The position numbers were made by a program, and so were the translations under genes. From the NCBI RefSeq assembly GCF_019668505.1, contig NZ_AP024371.1:806001-870000 (forward strand): DNA of 64,000 nucleotides, read 5' to 3'. The stretch is from Borrelia miyamotoi (GTDB lineage Bacteria > Spirochaetota > Spirochaetia > Borreliales > Borreliaceae). This document shows, piece by piece, positions 1-9,398 of the stretch (its first letter is position 1; each line of letters opens with the position of its first letter). The notes under the pieces were generated by a model. That model was not told the origin of the DNA, ran no database searches, and saw only the letters and a list, made by a program, of their open reading frames with translations.

Positions 1-186
1 TTCTTCTCCTGATATTTGAGGCATTCTAAGATCAGATATTATGGCGTCAATTTTTTCATTTTCAATTGTTTCAAGAGCCTCTTCACCGTCATTAGCAGTA
101 AACACAAAGTAACCTTCCTCTTCAAGGTAAGTTGCTATTCCTTCTCTTATATTTTTTTCATCATCTGCTACCAGTAGTTTACTCAT
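1..186 (-). CDS. rrp2: Response regulator Rrp2, N-terminal fragment (cut by window edge)
   Basis: Only the first 62 codons are present; the rest lies left of the window. They encode the start of a CheY-like receiver domain: the acidic pair D8-D9 after the first beta strand, and the phospho-acceptor D52 in the motif SDLRMP. In B. burgdorferi Rrp2 is an NtrC-type activator of sigma-54 that switches on rpoS; the AAA+ and DNA-binding parts cannot be seen here. The ATG overlaps the last 8 bases of hk2, so the two are translationally coupled. The identity rests on the partner hk2 gene and the Borrelia gene order. Confidence 0.88.
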   Translation of the reverse strand, partial: MSKLLVADDEKNIREGIATYLEEEGYFVFTANDGEEALETIENEKIDAIISDLRMPQISGEE

Positions 187-1339
187 TTTCTAAACATCCT
201 TCAATTAAAATTTTGCCTGTGTTTAATTTTGGAAGTGTAATTGTAAAAGACGTTCCTTTCATTTCTTTACTTTCCATAAAAATTTCACCCCCATGTTCTT
301 TGACTATTTTATAAGAGATAGTAAGTCCTATGCCACTTCCACGTTCTTTTGTGCTGAATTGAGGCTTGAATATATCATCTTTTGTTTCATTCTTTATTCC
401 ATTTCCATTATCTTTAATATTGATATATACTTTATTTTCGCTTTCTTGGATGGAAATTTCTATTTTTTTTGCTTTCTTATTTGATTCAAGTAGTGCTTCT
501 TCTGCATTTTTTACTATATTAATGATTACTTGCCTGATGAGTTTTTCATCGATTAATACTGGACTTACTTTTTTTAGATTGAATAAAAATTTAATCTCTT
601 TATTTTTTAATTCTGGATTCAATAGATTATAAACACTTTTTATAATCTCGATAATATCTCTCTTTTCTGGCATTATTTTTATTGGTCTAACTGTCAATAA
701 AAAATCTGTTACGGTTTTATCCATTCTATTTATTTCTTCTTTTATTATTTCGAAATAATTATTTGCTTTTGTACTTTTGATATTTTGTCTGTCTATTTCT
801 TTTTTTAATAGTTGTAAATTTATATCAATTGCTCCTAATGGGTTTTTAATCTCATGTGCAATGTTTCTTGCATGTCTTGTGAAAGCGGCTAGAGCCTCAG
901 CTCTTCTGAAAAGTTCTTCTTTATGTTTTTTTTCTTTGATATCCTCAATTAAAATAATATTTCCTTCAAGCTTTTGGTCTTTGACATATGGCATAAATGA
1001 TATTTTAATGTATATGTTTGTTGAAACTTGAACTTCAAATCCTATTATTTTATCTTCATTTGTTGCTAGTTCTTCTATTAGATTTGTTAGAGTTGGAATT
1101 TGAATATCTTTAAGTGTTTCTAATTTGTATTTAGGACTTATAGCTAGAATTTGAAATAGCATTTTGTTTAGGTAGATTATATTATTAAGCTTATCAATTA
1201 CTAAAATTCCTTCATTAATAGATGCAAATATTCCGTCATATATTTCTATTTTTTTATAGATATCTTGAATAAATTTAAGTTTTTGATCGCTTGATAATTT
1301 ATTTAATTTAGATAGGGTTTTTTTTAAGAATTTGCTCAT
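179..1339 (-). CDS. hk2: Sensor histidine kinase HK2, partner of Rrp2
   Basis: A 386-residue kinase with no obvious membrane segment, so probably cytoplasmic. A PAS-like sensor domain covers about residues 28-135. The H-box follows (AHEIKNP, phospho-acceptor H162), then the N-box (NIVKNAEEAL), the G1 box (DNGNGI) and the G2 box (GSGIGL), so the catalytic parts look complete. It should phosphorylate Rrp2, whose gene overlaps its 3' end. In B. burgdorferi Rrp2 can also be phosphorylated by acetyl phosphate, so the in vivo role of HK2 is debated. Its ATG overlaps the stop of the upstream delta-prime-like gene by one base. Confidence 0.9.
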   Translation of the reverse strand: MSKFLKKTLSKLNKLSSDQKLKFIQDIYKKIEIYDGIFASINEGILVIDKLNNIIYLNKMLFQILAISPKYKLETLKDIQIPTLTNLIEELATNEDKIIGFEVQVSTNIYIKISFMPYVKDQKLEGNIILIEDIKEKKHKEELFRRAEALAAFTRHARNIAHEIKNPLGAIDINLQLLKKEIDRQNIKSTKANNYFEIIKEEINRMDKTVTDFLLTVRPIKIMPEKRDIIEIIKSVYNLLNPELKNKEIKFLFNLKKVSPVLIDEKLIRQVIINIVKNAEEALLESNKKAKKIEISIQESENKVYINIKDNGNGIKNETKDDIFKPQFSTKERGSGIGLTISYKIVKEHGGEIFMESKEMKGTSFTITLPKLNTGKILIEGCLENE

Positions 1340-2382
1340 TAATCCTCATAGTTTAGCATTAAATTTTCAATTATTAATTTTTTGTTTTGGTTGTATGGAC
1401 GGTGTTTTAAGATGTTTTTTAGATAGCCTAATTTTTTTAAGTATGTGCTAATGTCTAAATTTTGGTTTAAAAATTCATCTCTAAGTTGATTTGTGAGCTC
1501 TTGTAAGAATAAGTTGAATATATTTTCATCTTTTAGGAGATTAAATGTGTCAAGGTTAAATATGCTCTGTTTTTCTTTTATTACATTTAACATTCTTTTG
1601 ACTTCTTCTTTTAATTTTGTGTGTTCTTCACTGTAAAATAAGTTAAAATATTCTTCTGTTGTCAGTTCTTCATTTTGATTAAAGATTGCTTTGAATTTTT
1701 TGATCTCGAAGTCTCTGCTTTCTTTGTTACATTTGTAGATTCTTAGTCTTGAGAGTATTGTTTTTGGAATCTTATTTTTATTTCTTGTAGCTAATATAAA
1801 ATAAATATTTAAAGGTGGCTCTTCTAATATTTTTAGTAGTGCATTGTAAACATTAAAGTGTAAGTTTTCAATTTCATTGATGTAAATTATCTTTGTCTTA
1901 TTTTTTTCTGATAATGCCCAGGATTTAATCTTTCTAATATCATTAATGGTAATACTAAAATTTATATCTTTAATTATTTCTTCAATTTTTTTTATAAGTT
2001 CTTTTTTAGTTGCCTCATTATATTTGTGCTTATAATAAATTTCATTAATGAAATTTATATTTGCTTCAATTTTTTTTAAATTTTTATCACTGCTGAAATT
2101 GTACTTAGTAAATATGATGTTTTTAACATATTCTAGATATTTATTTGTGGTTTCATTTGAATTTACGTGAAGATATGCTTTTGCTTCGATTGTGTTAAGA
2201 CTTGAGAAAATTATTATATTTGGAGTTGTTAGATTTTTTGTATTTAAAATTTTTTTTGCAAGTGCAATTGCAGTTGTCTTTTTTGAAGAAAATCTTTCTC
2301 CCCAAAGAAGTATTGCATTTGGCAGACTGTTTTTTTTGTATTCATTAATTATTTCTTGGGCTATTTTAGGTAGTGTTTCCAT
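1339..2382 (-). CDS. holB: DNA polymerase III delta-prime-like clamp-loader subunit
   Basis: A 347-residue protein of the clamp-loader (DnaX/HolB) AAA+ family. Visible marks are the ALLKILEEPP motif (181-190), typical of gamma/tau/delta-prime, and an SRLR sequence (211-214) where the family has its SRC motif. The P-loop position (28-37, GERFSSKKTT) lacks the normal GxxxxGKT pattern, and no zinc-binding cysteine cluster is present, which fits the ATP-inactive delta-prime subunit. It would help load the beta clamp at the replication fork. It sits between cvpA (14-base gap) and hk2 (1-base overlap). The sequence is divergent, so the exact subunit name is less certain than the family. Confidence 0.72.
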   Translation of the reverse strand: METLPKIAQEIINEYKKNSLPNAILLWGERFSSKKTTAIALAKKILNTKNLTTPNIIIFSSLNTIEAKAYLHVNSNETTNKYLEYVKNIIFTKYNFSSDKNLKKIEANINFINEIYYKHKYNEATKKELIKKIEEIIKDINFSITINDIRKIKSWALSEKNKTKIIYINEIENLHFNVYNALLKILEEPPLNIYFILATRNKNKIPKTILSRLRIYKCNKESRDFEIKKFKAIFNQNEELTTEEYFNLFYSEEHTKLKEEVKRMLNVIKEKQSIFNLDTFNLLKDENIFNLFLQELTNQLRDEFLNQNLDISTYLKKLGYLKNILKHRPYNQNKKLIIENLMLNYED

Positions 2383-2396
2383 TTTTTTGATTCTCT

Positions 2397-2885
2397 TTAC
2401 TGTGTTTTGGGTATTTTAAAAAAATAGTTTATTCCAGGATTTAGATATTCAAGAAATTTGCTTCCTGCTAGAAAATAGTCGGGGTTAAAGATTTGTTGTG
2501 AATGGATTATATATACTACAATTGCAATTATGCCAAAAGCTTCGAATAAACCTAGCATTAGGCCAAGGAGCCTGTTAAAAAATAATAATTTGAGATGACT
2601 TATTATTGATTCGATTAGTGCTTGTAAGATTAAGAATGCTATGTGTATTACTAAAAAAAATACTAGCAATGCTTGGATATATGATAAATCAAGAATGGGG
2701 GATATTAATATTTTAAAATCATTGGTTTTATTGTAAAGTAAGAATATTAAACTAAAAATCTCAACAAATCCAGCTATTTCTTTTACAAACCCTCTTAAGA
2801 ACCCCCTCAATCCCATTGATGTGAAAATTATTATTATTAGTATATCAACTATACCAGTTATTTTGAAAGGATTGTTAATTAGCAT
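2397..2885 (-). CDS. cvpA: CvpA family inner-membrane protein
   Basis: A 162-residue protein with four hydrophobic segments (about residues 10-30, 35-50, 68-92 and 108-130) and the family start pattern '[21 protein letters not shown]'. CvpA family proteins sit in the inner membrane and are linked to colicin V production, purF expression or envelope stress in other bacteria; the molecular role is not settled. Its ATG lies 11 bases inside the end of murG, so it is co-transcribed with it. The family call is based on topology and the N-terminal glycine-rich motif. Confidence 0.7.
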   Translation of the reverse strand: MLINNPFKITGIVDILIIIIFTSMGLRGFLRGFVKEIAGFVEIFSLIFLLYNKTNDFKILISPILDLSYIQALLVFFLVIHIAFLILQALIESIISHLKLLFFNRLLGLMLGLFEAFGIIAIVVYIIHSQQIFNPDYFLAGSKFLEYLNPGINYFFKIPKTQ

Positions 2886-3963
2886 TTATTTCCTCAAATT
2901 CTTTTAATAATAGATTGGCTATTAGATGTAATGAATCTTGATTGTGAAATTTTTTTATGTTATTTCTTAGTATATTTGCTTTTTCTTTGTTTTTTAGGAT
3001 TTTTTTGATTGCATTTATTATTTTGCTTTCACTTAAGTTTTCTTCATCTATTTTTAAACATGCATTTTGTTTTTCTAATAGTTTTGCATTTCTAAGCTGA
3101 TCTCCTCTTGAACCTTTTACAAATGGGATAAATATTACACATGCACCAGCATTTGCAAATTCCTTAATAGCCCCTGCTCCTGCTCTGCTTATTATCATGC
3201 TTGAAAACTTTACTATACTTGCCATTTCTTCTGCATTAAAAAATTGTTTTCTTAAATAATTCTTTTCTCTAATTTCATCTAGATTTTTTCCGCATTGATG
3301 GATAAAATACGCATCAATTTGATTTTTTATATTGGCAGTTAATTTATTTAAGATGTCTGCTCCTAGAGAGCCTCCAAGTACGCTTATGATCGGCTTTTCT
3401 GTATTCTGAGTTAAGCTTTTCACGATATTTGGATTTGGATTTGAAAATTCTTTTCTTATCGGTGAGCCTGTGTATAAGACATTTTTGTTATTAAAATATT
3501 TTGTGCTTTCTTTAAAGCTGATATGTATTTTGTTTGCAAATTTTGAGTTGATTTTTGTTGCAAGCCCAGGATCAAGATCCATTTCGTGAGTTATTTTTCT
3601 GATCTTAAGTAAACTTGCTGCAATAATTGGGGGACTTGATACAAAGCCGCCAGTTGCGTATATAATTTGAGGCTTGTATTTTTTTAGTATGAAAAAGCTT
3701 TTAATTATTCCAAACATGACTTTGAAAAAGTCCGTGAAGTTTTTTAGGGAAAAATATCTTCTAAATTTGCCTGATGGAATTGTAATAAATTTAATGTGTG
3801 CGTGTTCTTTTATGAGCTTCTCTTCCATTGATCCTTTTTGTCCTAGCCAGAAGAATTCGATATTTGGGGCAACTTCTCTAAGTTTTGAAATTATTGCTAT
3901 TCCTGGAAATATATGTCCTCCTGTGCCTCCTCCTGTAAAAAATATTATTCTCTTAGTTTTCAT
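2875..3963 (-). CDS. murG: UDP-GlcNAc:lipid I GlcNAc transferase MurG
   Basis: A 362-residue GT28 glycosyltransferase that adds GlcNAc to lipid I to form lipid II at the inner face of the cytoplasmic membrane. The N-terminal [11 protein letters not shown] loop (residues 11-21) and a second glycine-rich donor loop (LGGSLGAD) are plain, as is the acceptor-side EMD motif. The length matches the family (about 360). It is the first gene of the minus-strand run murG-cvpA-holB-hk2-rrp2, with a possible promoter upstream, so a cell-wall gene and the Rrp2 system may share transcripts. Confidence 0.95.
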   Translation of the reverse strand: MKTKRIIFFTGGGTGGHIFPGIAIISKLREVAPNIEFFWLGQKGSMEEKLIKEHAHIKFITIPSGKFRRYFSLKNFTDFFKVMFGIIKSFFILKKYKPQIIYATGGFVSSPPIIAASLLKIRKITHEMDLDPGLATKINSKFANKIHISFKESTKYFNNKNVLYTGSPIRKEFSNPNPNIVKSLTQNTEKPIISVLGGSLGADILNKLTANIKNQIDAYFIHQCGKNLDEIREKNYLRKQFFNAEEMASIVKFSSMIISRAGAGAIKEFANAGACVIFIPFVKGSRGDQLRNAKLLEKQNACLKIDEENLSESKIINAIKKILKNKEKANILRNNIKKFHNQDSLHLIANLLLKEFEEINAN

Positions 3964-4018
3964 ATGCTTCTTTCATATATTGCTTAAATTTGTATATAGT
4001 AAATTGATCTATCCTTAC

Positions 4019-4048
4019 ATTTTAGTTTAACAATATATCTTAATGCAA
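4019..4048 (-). promoter_or_regulatory. Possible sigma-70 promoter of murG
   Basis: Read on the minus strand: TTGCAT, 18 bases, TAAAAT, about 55 bases upstream of the murG ATG in a 235-base gap that holds no gene. In a genome this AT-rich such matches arise by chance, so the call is weak. Confidence 0.35.
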
Positions 4049-4198
4049 ATATTTTACATTTTTATTTTTTAAGTAGAAAGTATTTTTTTAAATTTTATTT
4101 GATTTTATAAAAACTATAATGGTGCATTTAGATTAAATTATGTTTTTATTTGAAATTACTATTTAACTGAGAGTAAGATAGTAGTATATTGCAATAGG

Positions 4199-4993
4199 TT
4201 AAAAAATATTTTTTAAAAATTTCTCAATTTGAATACCCCCTTTTGTGGGAGTATTATTTTCAATAGAATATTTTATTATTGAATGAATTACTTTGGTTGC
4301 TTTTTCTAAAGCATGCTCTATTTCCAGTTTCTCTAGGTATCCTATTAATAGGCTAGCAAATAAGTCTCCTGTTCCACCAAAGTTTTGTTCTAATTTTTCT
4401 AGAAAAGTCTCTGAATATTCTTTTGTTTTTGTGTTATAAGCAACAGTTCCTATAAGATTTTTATTTTCTACACTTGTAACTACGGTTATCCCCTTTATTT
4501 CAAGGCTTGATATTGCTTTTATCATTTCATCTTTATTTTTTATCTCTTCAGTTTTGGCTAGCATTTTCAGCTCTGTGATGTTAGGTGTTATGATGTTTGC
4601 ATGTTTTATTAGGTTTCTAAATCCATTCACTATTTTTTGATTAAAAATGGGGTAGAGTATACCATTATCTGCAAACACAGGATCAATTATTATTTTTTCA
4701 AACTTTATTAGCTTAAACATATTTTCTATTATTTTTTGTTGCTTATTGCTTCCAAGGAATCCACTATAGAATATATCAAAATTTTCATTTTGATTTTTCC
4801 AAGATGAAATAAAGTTTTCTAATTTATTTGTTAAATCTATTATTTCAAACCCTTCGTAGTTTGTTGTTGCTGAAAGAACGGCAGTTACAAGTGGACAAAC
4901 TTGCATATTAAATGAGGATATGACTGGTATGCACATTGTAAGTGATGCTCGTCCTATAGTTGAAATATCATGCATGGCTAATACTCTTTTCAC
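4199..4993 (-). CDS. pdxK: Pyridoxal kinase-like (ribokinase family) PdxK
   Basis: A 264-residue ribokinase-fold kinase. The '[12 protein letters not shown]' start and the C-terminal anion-hole motif [15 protein letters not shown], with its catalytic aspartate, are of the PdxK/PdxY/ThiD group. It likely phosphorylates pyridoxal to give PLP. The start chosen is GTG at 4993: AAAGGAG lies 7 bases upstream, and it overlaps the tsaD stop by 4 bases. An ATG 21 bases further upstream lacks such a site. A role as hydroxymethylpyrimidine kinase is possible from sequence alone. Confidence 0.82.
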   Translation of the reverse strand: MKRVLAMHDISTIGRASLTMCIPVISSFNMQVCPLVTAVLSATTNYEGFEIIDLTNKLENFISSWKNQNENFDIFYSGFLGSNKQQKIIENMFKLIKFEKIIIDPVFADNGILYPIFNQKIVNGFRNLIKHANIITPNITELKMLAKTEEIKNKDEMIKAISSLEIKGITVVTSVENKNLIGTVAYNTKTKEYSETFLEKLEQNFGGTGDLFASLLIGYLEKLEIEHALEKATKVIHSIIKYSIENNTPTKGGIQIEKFLKNIF

Positions 4994-6006
4994 AATTGTT
5001 CTCCTTTTGTACATTTATAGTTTTTTATTCTTGAATTTACATCGGTTTCAATTGGACTTGCCCCGTGTTTTAAATACATAAGATATCCAAGTCCTGCAAT
5101 CATTGCCCCATTATCAGTGCAAAGGTTAATAGGGGGATAATATGTTTCTATTTCAAGATTTTTTATCTTTTCTCTTAAATAAAGATTGCTTGCAACTCCC
5201 CCAGATATTATTAATTTTTTTATGTTGGTATCTTTTATTGCTCTTTTGATTGGAATAATCAAGTTTTCAAAGGCTGCTCTTTGGAAGCTTGCAGCAATAT
5301 TATTTTTTGTTATGTTTTCATTTTGATTTTTAAAGTTTTCAAGTTGATGTATGCAGGCTGTTTTAAGCCCTGAATATGAAAAATTATATCGATTTTCTTT
5401 TCTGTCAAAAATTGTAATTGGAAAATTAAATGCATATTGATTGCCGTTTCTGGCTAATTTTTCTATGTTTGGTCCACCAGGGAAGCCCATTTTATAGTGT
5501 TTTGCTACTTTGTCAAATGCTTCTCCACAAGCATCATCAAGGGAGCGTCCAAGTATTTCAATGTCATCGAAGTCGTTTTGTTTGGCAAGTATTGTGTGTC
5601 CTCCACTTAATATTAAAGATAAAAATGGATATTCTATTTTTATGGTCATTAAAGGAGCATAAAGATGGCCTAGAATATGGTCAATGCAAATTAGTGGTTT
5701 TTTAAGGGCAATTGATAGTCCTTTAGCGAAGTTTATTCCAACAATTAAGGAGCCAATAAGACCTGGTTTAGATGTTACTGCTATTAAATCAATTTCTGAT
5801 GTGTGTATTTGGGCATTTGTTATTGCCTTTTTACATACAGACATGATAAATTCCGTGTGTAGTCTTGAGGCAATCTCTGGCACTATGCCATAATATTTTT
5901 TGTGCTCTTTTTGACTAAGTTTAATATTGCTTAAAATCTTGGTACCATCTTCTACTATAGCTGCGCAGCAGTCATCACATGAACTCTCTATTCCAAGTAC
6001 TCTCAT
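4990..6006 (-). CDS. tsaD: tRNA N6-threonylcarbamoyladenosine transferase TsaD
   Basis: A 338-residue member of the Kae1/TsaD (formerly Gcp) family. It transfers threonylcarbamoyl to A37 of ANN-decoding tRNAs together with TsaB and TsaE. The N-terminal GIESSCDD motif and the metal-binding pair H110 and H114 (HILGH) are present, as is the later ISGGVASN nucleotide-binding motif. The length is typical. The 5' end overlaps the upstream deacetylase gene by 32 bases and the 3' end overlaps pdxK by 4, so the three genes form a tight operon. Confidence 0.96.
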   Translation of the reverse strand: MRVLGIESSCDDCCAAIVEDGTKILSNIKLSQKEHKKYYGIVPEIASRLHTEFIMSVCKKAITNAQIHTSEIDLIAVTSKPGLIGSLIVGINFAKGLSIALKKPLICIDHILGHLYAPLMTIKIEYPFLSLILSGGHTILAKQNDFDDIEILGRSLDDACGEAFDKVAKHYKMGFPGGPNIEKLARNGNQYAFNFPITIFDRKENRYNFSYSGLKTACIHQLENFKNQNENITKNNIAASFQRAAFENLIIPIKRAIKDTNIKKLIISGGVASNLYLREKIKNLEIETYYPPINLCTDNGAMIAGLGYLMYLKHGASPIETDVNSRIKNYKCTKGEQL

Positions 6007-6898
6007 TATTTGCCTCTCTTTTATAAAGGTGGATTAAATTTTTAAATTCGAATTCTTGATTTAATCTTTCTGTTTCTTGTTTTAATATTTTAAGAGTATT
6101 TTTTGACCAAATGTGTCCTATTACTTTGACAATTCCTTTTTCTCTTGCTATTTGTTTTGCTTGTTCAAGTGCTTTAATAACAGCTTTTTCATTGTCCTTG
6201 TTATCAAGAAATATGTCTCTTTGTTCTACTGTAATTCCAATACTTTTTCCGATTTTTTCAGATATACTTTTTTGAGTAGTTAAGCTGTCAAAAAAGTATC
6301 TGTTTGCTTCTTTAAGTTTGATTAGAATAATTTGCATTATGTTTTCGTTTGAGGTAATAAGACTTCCCATATGATTATTCATTATCTTTGCATTAGGATA
6401 TTCTTTAAATGTTTTTTCAATTTTGGTTTGTATTGCAAATTTATTGTCATTGATATTTATGTGAAATTTTTCTATTTCATTGTTGTGTTTTGATTGCATT
6501 GGAAAATGAATCATTATGATTTTATTTTTTCTTATTAGTTTATTGTAAAAATTCATTGATTTTGGTAGAAAGGGGATAATTGAAAAGTTGATTTTTAAGT
6601 CAATTTTTATGAATTCGTCTAGCATAAATTCGTCATACCCAACATCATCAATTATGAGATAAAATTCAGGTTTTAAGTTGTTAGGTTTTACTTTTTTTTT
6701 TGACTTTATTAAATTTTCTTTTTTAATTTTTGCTAATTTATCTTTAAAATTGAGATTGAAATTTTTTGAATTTGCTTTTATATATGCAAGACTAAAGAAC
6801 ATCACAATTATTGACACAAAAGATGTAACAAGAATTAATAATATTATAATTTTTGATTTGTGTTGTTTTAAAAAAATAGGGACATTATGAATGTTCAT
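5975..6898 (-). CDS. Divergent polysaccharide deacetylase family protein
   Basis: About 307 residues: an N-terminal membrane anchor (about residues 15-42) followed by a lysine-rich linker, then a NodB-like fold of the 'divergent polysaccharide deacetylase' (YibQ-type) family. Visible family marks are [17 protein letters not shown] and the NNHMGS motif, which supplies a likely metal-binding histidine. It probably acts on the periplasmic side; the substrate is unknown. I prefer the ATG at 6898; a TTG at 6904 is in frame but neither has a clear ribosome site. A strong promoter match just upstream would leave an extremely short leader. Confidence 0.8.
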   Translation of the reverse strand: MNIHNVPIFLKQHKSKIIILLILVTSFVSIIVMFFSLAYIKANSKNFNLNFKDKLAKIKKENLIKSKKKVKPNNLKPEFYLIIDDVGYDEFMLDEFIKIDLKINFSIIPFLPKSMNFYNKLIRKNKIIMIHFPMQSKHNNEIEKFHININDNKFAIQTKIEKTFKEYPNAKIMNNHMGSLITSNENIMQIILIKLKEANRYFFDSLTTQKSISEKIGKSIGITVEQRDIFLDNKDNEKAVIKALEQAKQIAREKGIVKVIGHIWSKNTLKILKQETERLNQEFEFKNLIHLYKREANNESTWNREFM

Positions 6899-6912
6899 GC
6901 ACAATGGATTTT

Positions 6913-6940
6913 ATTATATCAAAATCTGACATTAAGTCAA
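6913..6940 (-). promoter_or_regulatory. Sigma-70 promoter of the deacetylase-tsaD-pdxK operon
   Basis: Minus strand: TTGACT, 16 bases, TATAAT, almost consensus. It lies between the rpoS stop codon and the deacetylase start. The predicted transcript would begin around 6905-6906, only about 8 bases before the ATG at 6898, so a near-leaderless mRNA is implied. Confidence 0.6.
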
Positions 6941-6943
6941 TGA

Positions 6944-7747
6944 TTATTGATAAAGTTCTTCCCTGAGTTTTTTAAGTACTCGTTTTTCAATTTGTCTTAC
7001 GGTTTCTGAAGAGATTCCCAGCTCGCTAGAAATGTCTTTTAAAGTGCTTTTTTTATCGTTATTATCTAAATTGTATCTCTTTTTTATAATGTATCTTTCT
7101 TTATCGTTTAGTTTTGTCTCTAGTATGTGATTGAGATGTTTGAGTGTTGAATTTTGCTCAAGAGTACTTTCTGGATTAAAAGAATTATCTTCGTAAAGAT
7201 TTAAGAGCGTTGAATTCTCTGAGCCTTCGATCTTTTTATCAAGGGAATATTCTTTTTCTAGATAAGGAATGATTTTTATGTATTGAGAAGTTGTTAAGTT
7301 AAATTTTTCCATTATGTCTTCTTTTTTAGGTGATTTTTCTTCTTCCATGAGATATTTATTTATTTGAAGTATTAAATTTTCTTTTCTGTAAGGAACCTTT
7401 ACTAGCCTTGTTTTAGTATTCAATGCTCTTTGAAGCGATTGCTTAATCCAAAATGAAGCGTAGGTTGAAAATTTAGTATTTTTGCTTGGGTCGTACTTTT
7501 CAGCAGCTCTAATTAGACCTAAATTTCCTTCTTGTATTAAGTCTTCAACTTTTAATCCTTTTCCAGCATATCTTTTAATTATTTTTAATACAAGACGTAA
7601 ATTGGCATTTATCATTTTGTTTTTTGCTTTCATATCTCCTCGTTTTATTTGTTTTGCAAGCTCAATTTCTTCTTCGTGAGTTATCAATCTGTGTTCTCTT
7701 ACGGATTTTAGGTATATGTTTAAATCTTCATTACTAAATATATTCAC
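6944..7747 (-). CDS. rpoS: Alternative sigma factor RpoS
   Basis: A 267-residue sigma-70 family factor. Region 2 (EEEIELAKQIKRGD, then the NLRLV to YASFWIKQ block) carries the core-binding and -10 recognition helices. Region 3 follows, and region 4 has the helix-turn-helix ISSELGISSETVRQIEKRV. There is no long region 1, as expected for RpoS. In Borrelia it directs the host-adaptation regulon. The start is GTG at 7747 with GGGAG 8 bases upstream. The gene follows flgJ by 108 bases that hold a sigma-54 promoter. Calling it RpoS rather than another sigma factor rests on that promoter and on gene order. Confidence 0.93.
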   Translation of the reverse strand: MNIFSNEDLNIYLKSVREHRLITHEEEIELAKQIKRGDMKAKNKMINANLRLVLKIIKRYAGKGLKVEDLIQEGNLGLIRAAEKYDPSKNTKFSTYASFWIKQSLQRALNTKTRLVKVPYRKENLILQINKYLMEEEKSPKKEDIMEKFNLTTSQYIKIIPYLEKEYSLDKKIEGSENSTLLNLYEDNSFNPESTLEQNSTLKHLNHILETKLNDKERYIIKKRYNLDNNDKKSTLKDISSELGISSETVRQIEKRVLKKLREELYQ

Positions 7748-7803
7748 AATACTTCTCCCATCTTTTAAATTTGTCTATTAACATCCTTCTCCCTTTGATG
7801 TGC

Positions 7804-7819
7804 TGCAAAAATCATGCCA
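7804..7819 (-). promoter_or_regulatory. Sigma-54 (-24/-12) promoter of rpoS
   Basis: Minus strand: TGGCAT, 5 bases, TTGCA, matching the sigma-54 consensus TGGCAC-N5-TTGCW with one change. It lies about 57 bases upstream of the rpoS GTG, leaving a leader of roughly 45 bases. In B. burgdorferi, RpoN plus Rrp2 drive rpoS from such a site; rrp2 itself starts at the left edge of this window. Confidence 0.88.
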
Positions 7820-7855
7820 ATTTAGAAAATAATTGATGTTTTAATTGAATATAAA

Positions 7856-8200
7856 TTATTTTCTAGAATTGTCTACTTCTGCTATTTGATTGCTGATTAA
7901 ATCAGCAAGCCTGAAACTTTTAGATTTTGCTATTTGTTTTGCTCTTTCTGAATAGAGCATATCTTCAAAAATTTCCTCTGTTTGTCCACCATTAATTAGA
8001 TTATTTTCTTTTTTTAAAGAATTTTTTATGCTCTTAAGCATTTGCTCTATAAATATTGTCTCGAATTCTAATGCAGCTGTATAAATTTTAAGGTTGTTTT
8101 TGTGTTGATTTGTTTTTTCTTGTACTTTGGTTTTTAAATTTTTTATTTGTTTTATTTGATTTTTTGTTTCTAAGATTTGTAGGTTAATTTTGTTTATCAT
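7856..8200 (-). CDS. flgJ: FlgJ-like rod-binding protein, single domain
   Basis: A 114-residue protein with the rod-binding motif of FlgJ N-terminal domains (FETIFIEQMLKSIK, then MLYSERAKQIAKSK). It lacks the muramidase domain found in enterobacterial FlgJ, as is usual for spirochaetes. It probably caps or scaffolds rod assembly in the periplasm. GGAGG 7 bases upstream supports the ATG at 8200, two bases after the flgI stop, so the genes are coupled. Confidence 0.78.
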   Translation of the reverse strand: MINKINLQILETKNQIKQIKNLKTKVQEKTNQHKNNLKIYTAALEFETIFIEQMLKSIKNSLKKENNLINGGQTEEIFEDMLYSERAKQIAKSKSFRLADLISNQIAEVDNSRK

Positions 8201-8202
8201 AT

Positions 8203-9198
8203 TTATTCCTCCAAAATTAGTTCCCCATTTAATTTATTAATTTTTTTAGATGCCTTAATTATTTTTATTAGCTCTTCATTGCTAAGTGAATCTGAATTTT
8301 TTAATATGAATTCACTTATTTTCATCTTTTCTATTTCTATTTTTACTTTTTCGTTTTTTTTATTGCTAAATGAATTTTTTTCATATCTTTCAATTGCAAG
8401 TATAAGTGGTCCTATTTCTGCGTTTTTGCTTGCTATAATTAGTTTGTTTTTCTCGCTTATTAGGACCTTGGGCATGGTTTCTATTTCTATTTTTTCAATT
8501 TCACTTAGTAATTCAGTTTCTTTAATTTCAATTTCTATGATTTTTCCTGATTTTATACTATTTTTTATCTTTTTGCTTGTTAGTTTTTTGCTTATTGAAT
8601 CTGCTAAAGTATGATCTTCCTTTTTTAGAATTATGTTGTAATTTGTATAGTCTTTATTCTCATGTATTGTTGCTCCATTTAATATATATCCTGTACCTTT
8701 TGATTTTGAGTTAGTTGATATTGGTCCGGATGCAGTTGCTATTACTTTTCCTTCTTTATTTCTTAATTCTGTTTTTAAAAGTATGCCGTTTGTTAGGTCT
8801 TTTGAATCTAGCATGGATGCTATGTAAACGTTCTGATTTGTGCCTTTAATCATATTCCCATTGATTTTGATTGTTGCACTTACTAGTGCGATATTTTTAC
8901 TTTCTATTTTTGTTAGATCTATTTCATTTATGCCAATTTCTTTTAAAGCTTGATTTAAAATTTCTTTTCCCTTTGAGGAGTCTCCTTTATCAGTAAGTCC
9001 TGCTACTATTCCAATGCCTGTTAACGTGTGTGAATCATTAGATTTTATTTCTGCAAGATCTTTTATCTTTATTTGCTCGCTTATTCGATTGATGATATTA
9101 TTATCTTTAATAAAATTTTTTGAAGGTTGATTTTCTTGTGTGAATGAGCTGATGACAGTCTTTAGGCTTAGTATGGCTATGATTATCAATGTTTTCAT
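8203..9198 (-). CDS. flgI: Flagellar P-ring protein FlgI
   Basis: A 331-residue protein with an N-terminal signal sequence (about 18 residues) and the FlgI core pattern: RISEQIKIKDLAEI, then GIGIVAGLTDKGD, and later NVYIASMLDSKDLTNGILLKT. FlgI forms the ring around the rod at the peptidoglycan layer. The protein is a little shorter than the common 350-370. AAAGGA lies 8 bases before the ATG. It is transcribed with flgJ and perhaps with rpoS downstream by read-through. Confidence 0.9.
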   Translation of the reverse strand: MKTLIIIAILSLKTVISSFTQENQPSKNFIKDNNIINRISEQIKIKDLAEIKSNDSHTLTGIGIVAGLTDKGDSSKGKEILNQALKEIGINEIDLTKIESKNIALVSATIKINGNMIKGTNQNVYIASMLDSKDLTNGILLKTELRNKEGKVIATASGPISTNSKSKGTGYILNGATIHENKDYTNYNIILKKEDHTLADSISKKLTSKKIKNSIKSGKIIEIEIKETELLSEIEKIEIETMPKVLISEKNKLIIASKNAEIGPLILAIERYEKNSFSNKKNEKVKIEIEKMKISEFILKNSDSLSNEELIKIIKASKKINKLNGELILEE

Positions 9199-9226
9199 GA
9201 TATATATTCCTTTTGTATGGCAATAT

Positions 9227-9255
9227 AGTTTACCTTTATTTTAATATTATTTCAA
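9227..9255 (-). promoter_or_regulatory. Possible promoter of flgI-flgJ
   Basis: Minus strand: TTGAAA, 17 bases, TAAACT, ending 28 bases before the flgI ATG, in the 200-base gap between flgA and flgI. The match is moderate and the context very AT-rich. The gap otherwise holds no open gene; it may contain remains of the flgA 3' end. Confidence 0.3.
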
Positions 9256-9398
9256 TTGCTTTTTAATTTATTCATTTTTGCTTTAGATTGTACTAATGTT
9301 GTTTTTTGTAGTTAGGTTTTATTAGAAGTAAATTTTTATGGTTCTTTGATTGTTTTACAATTGATGAATAAGAATAATATAATAATAGGGCTAAGAAT

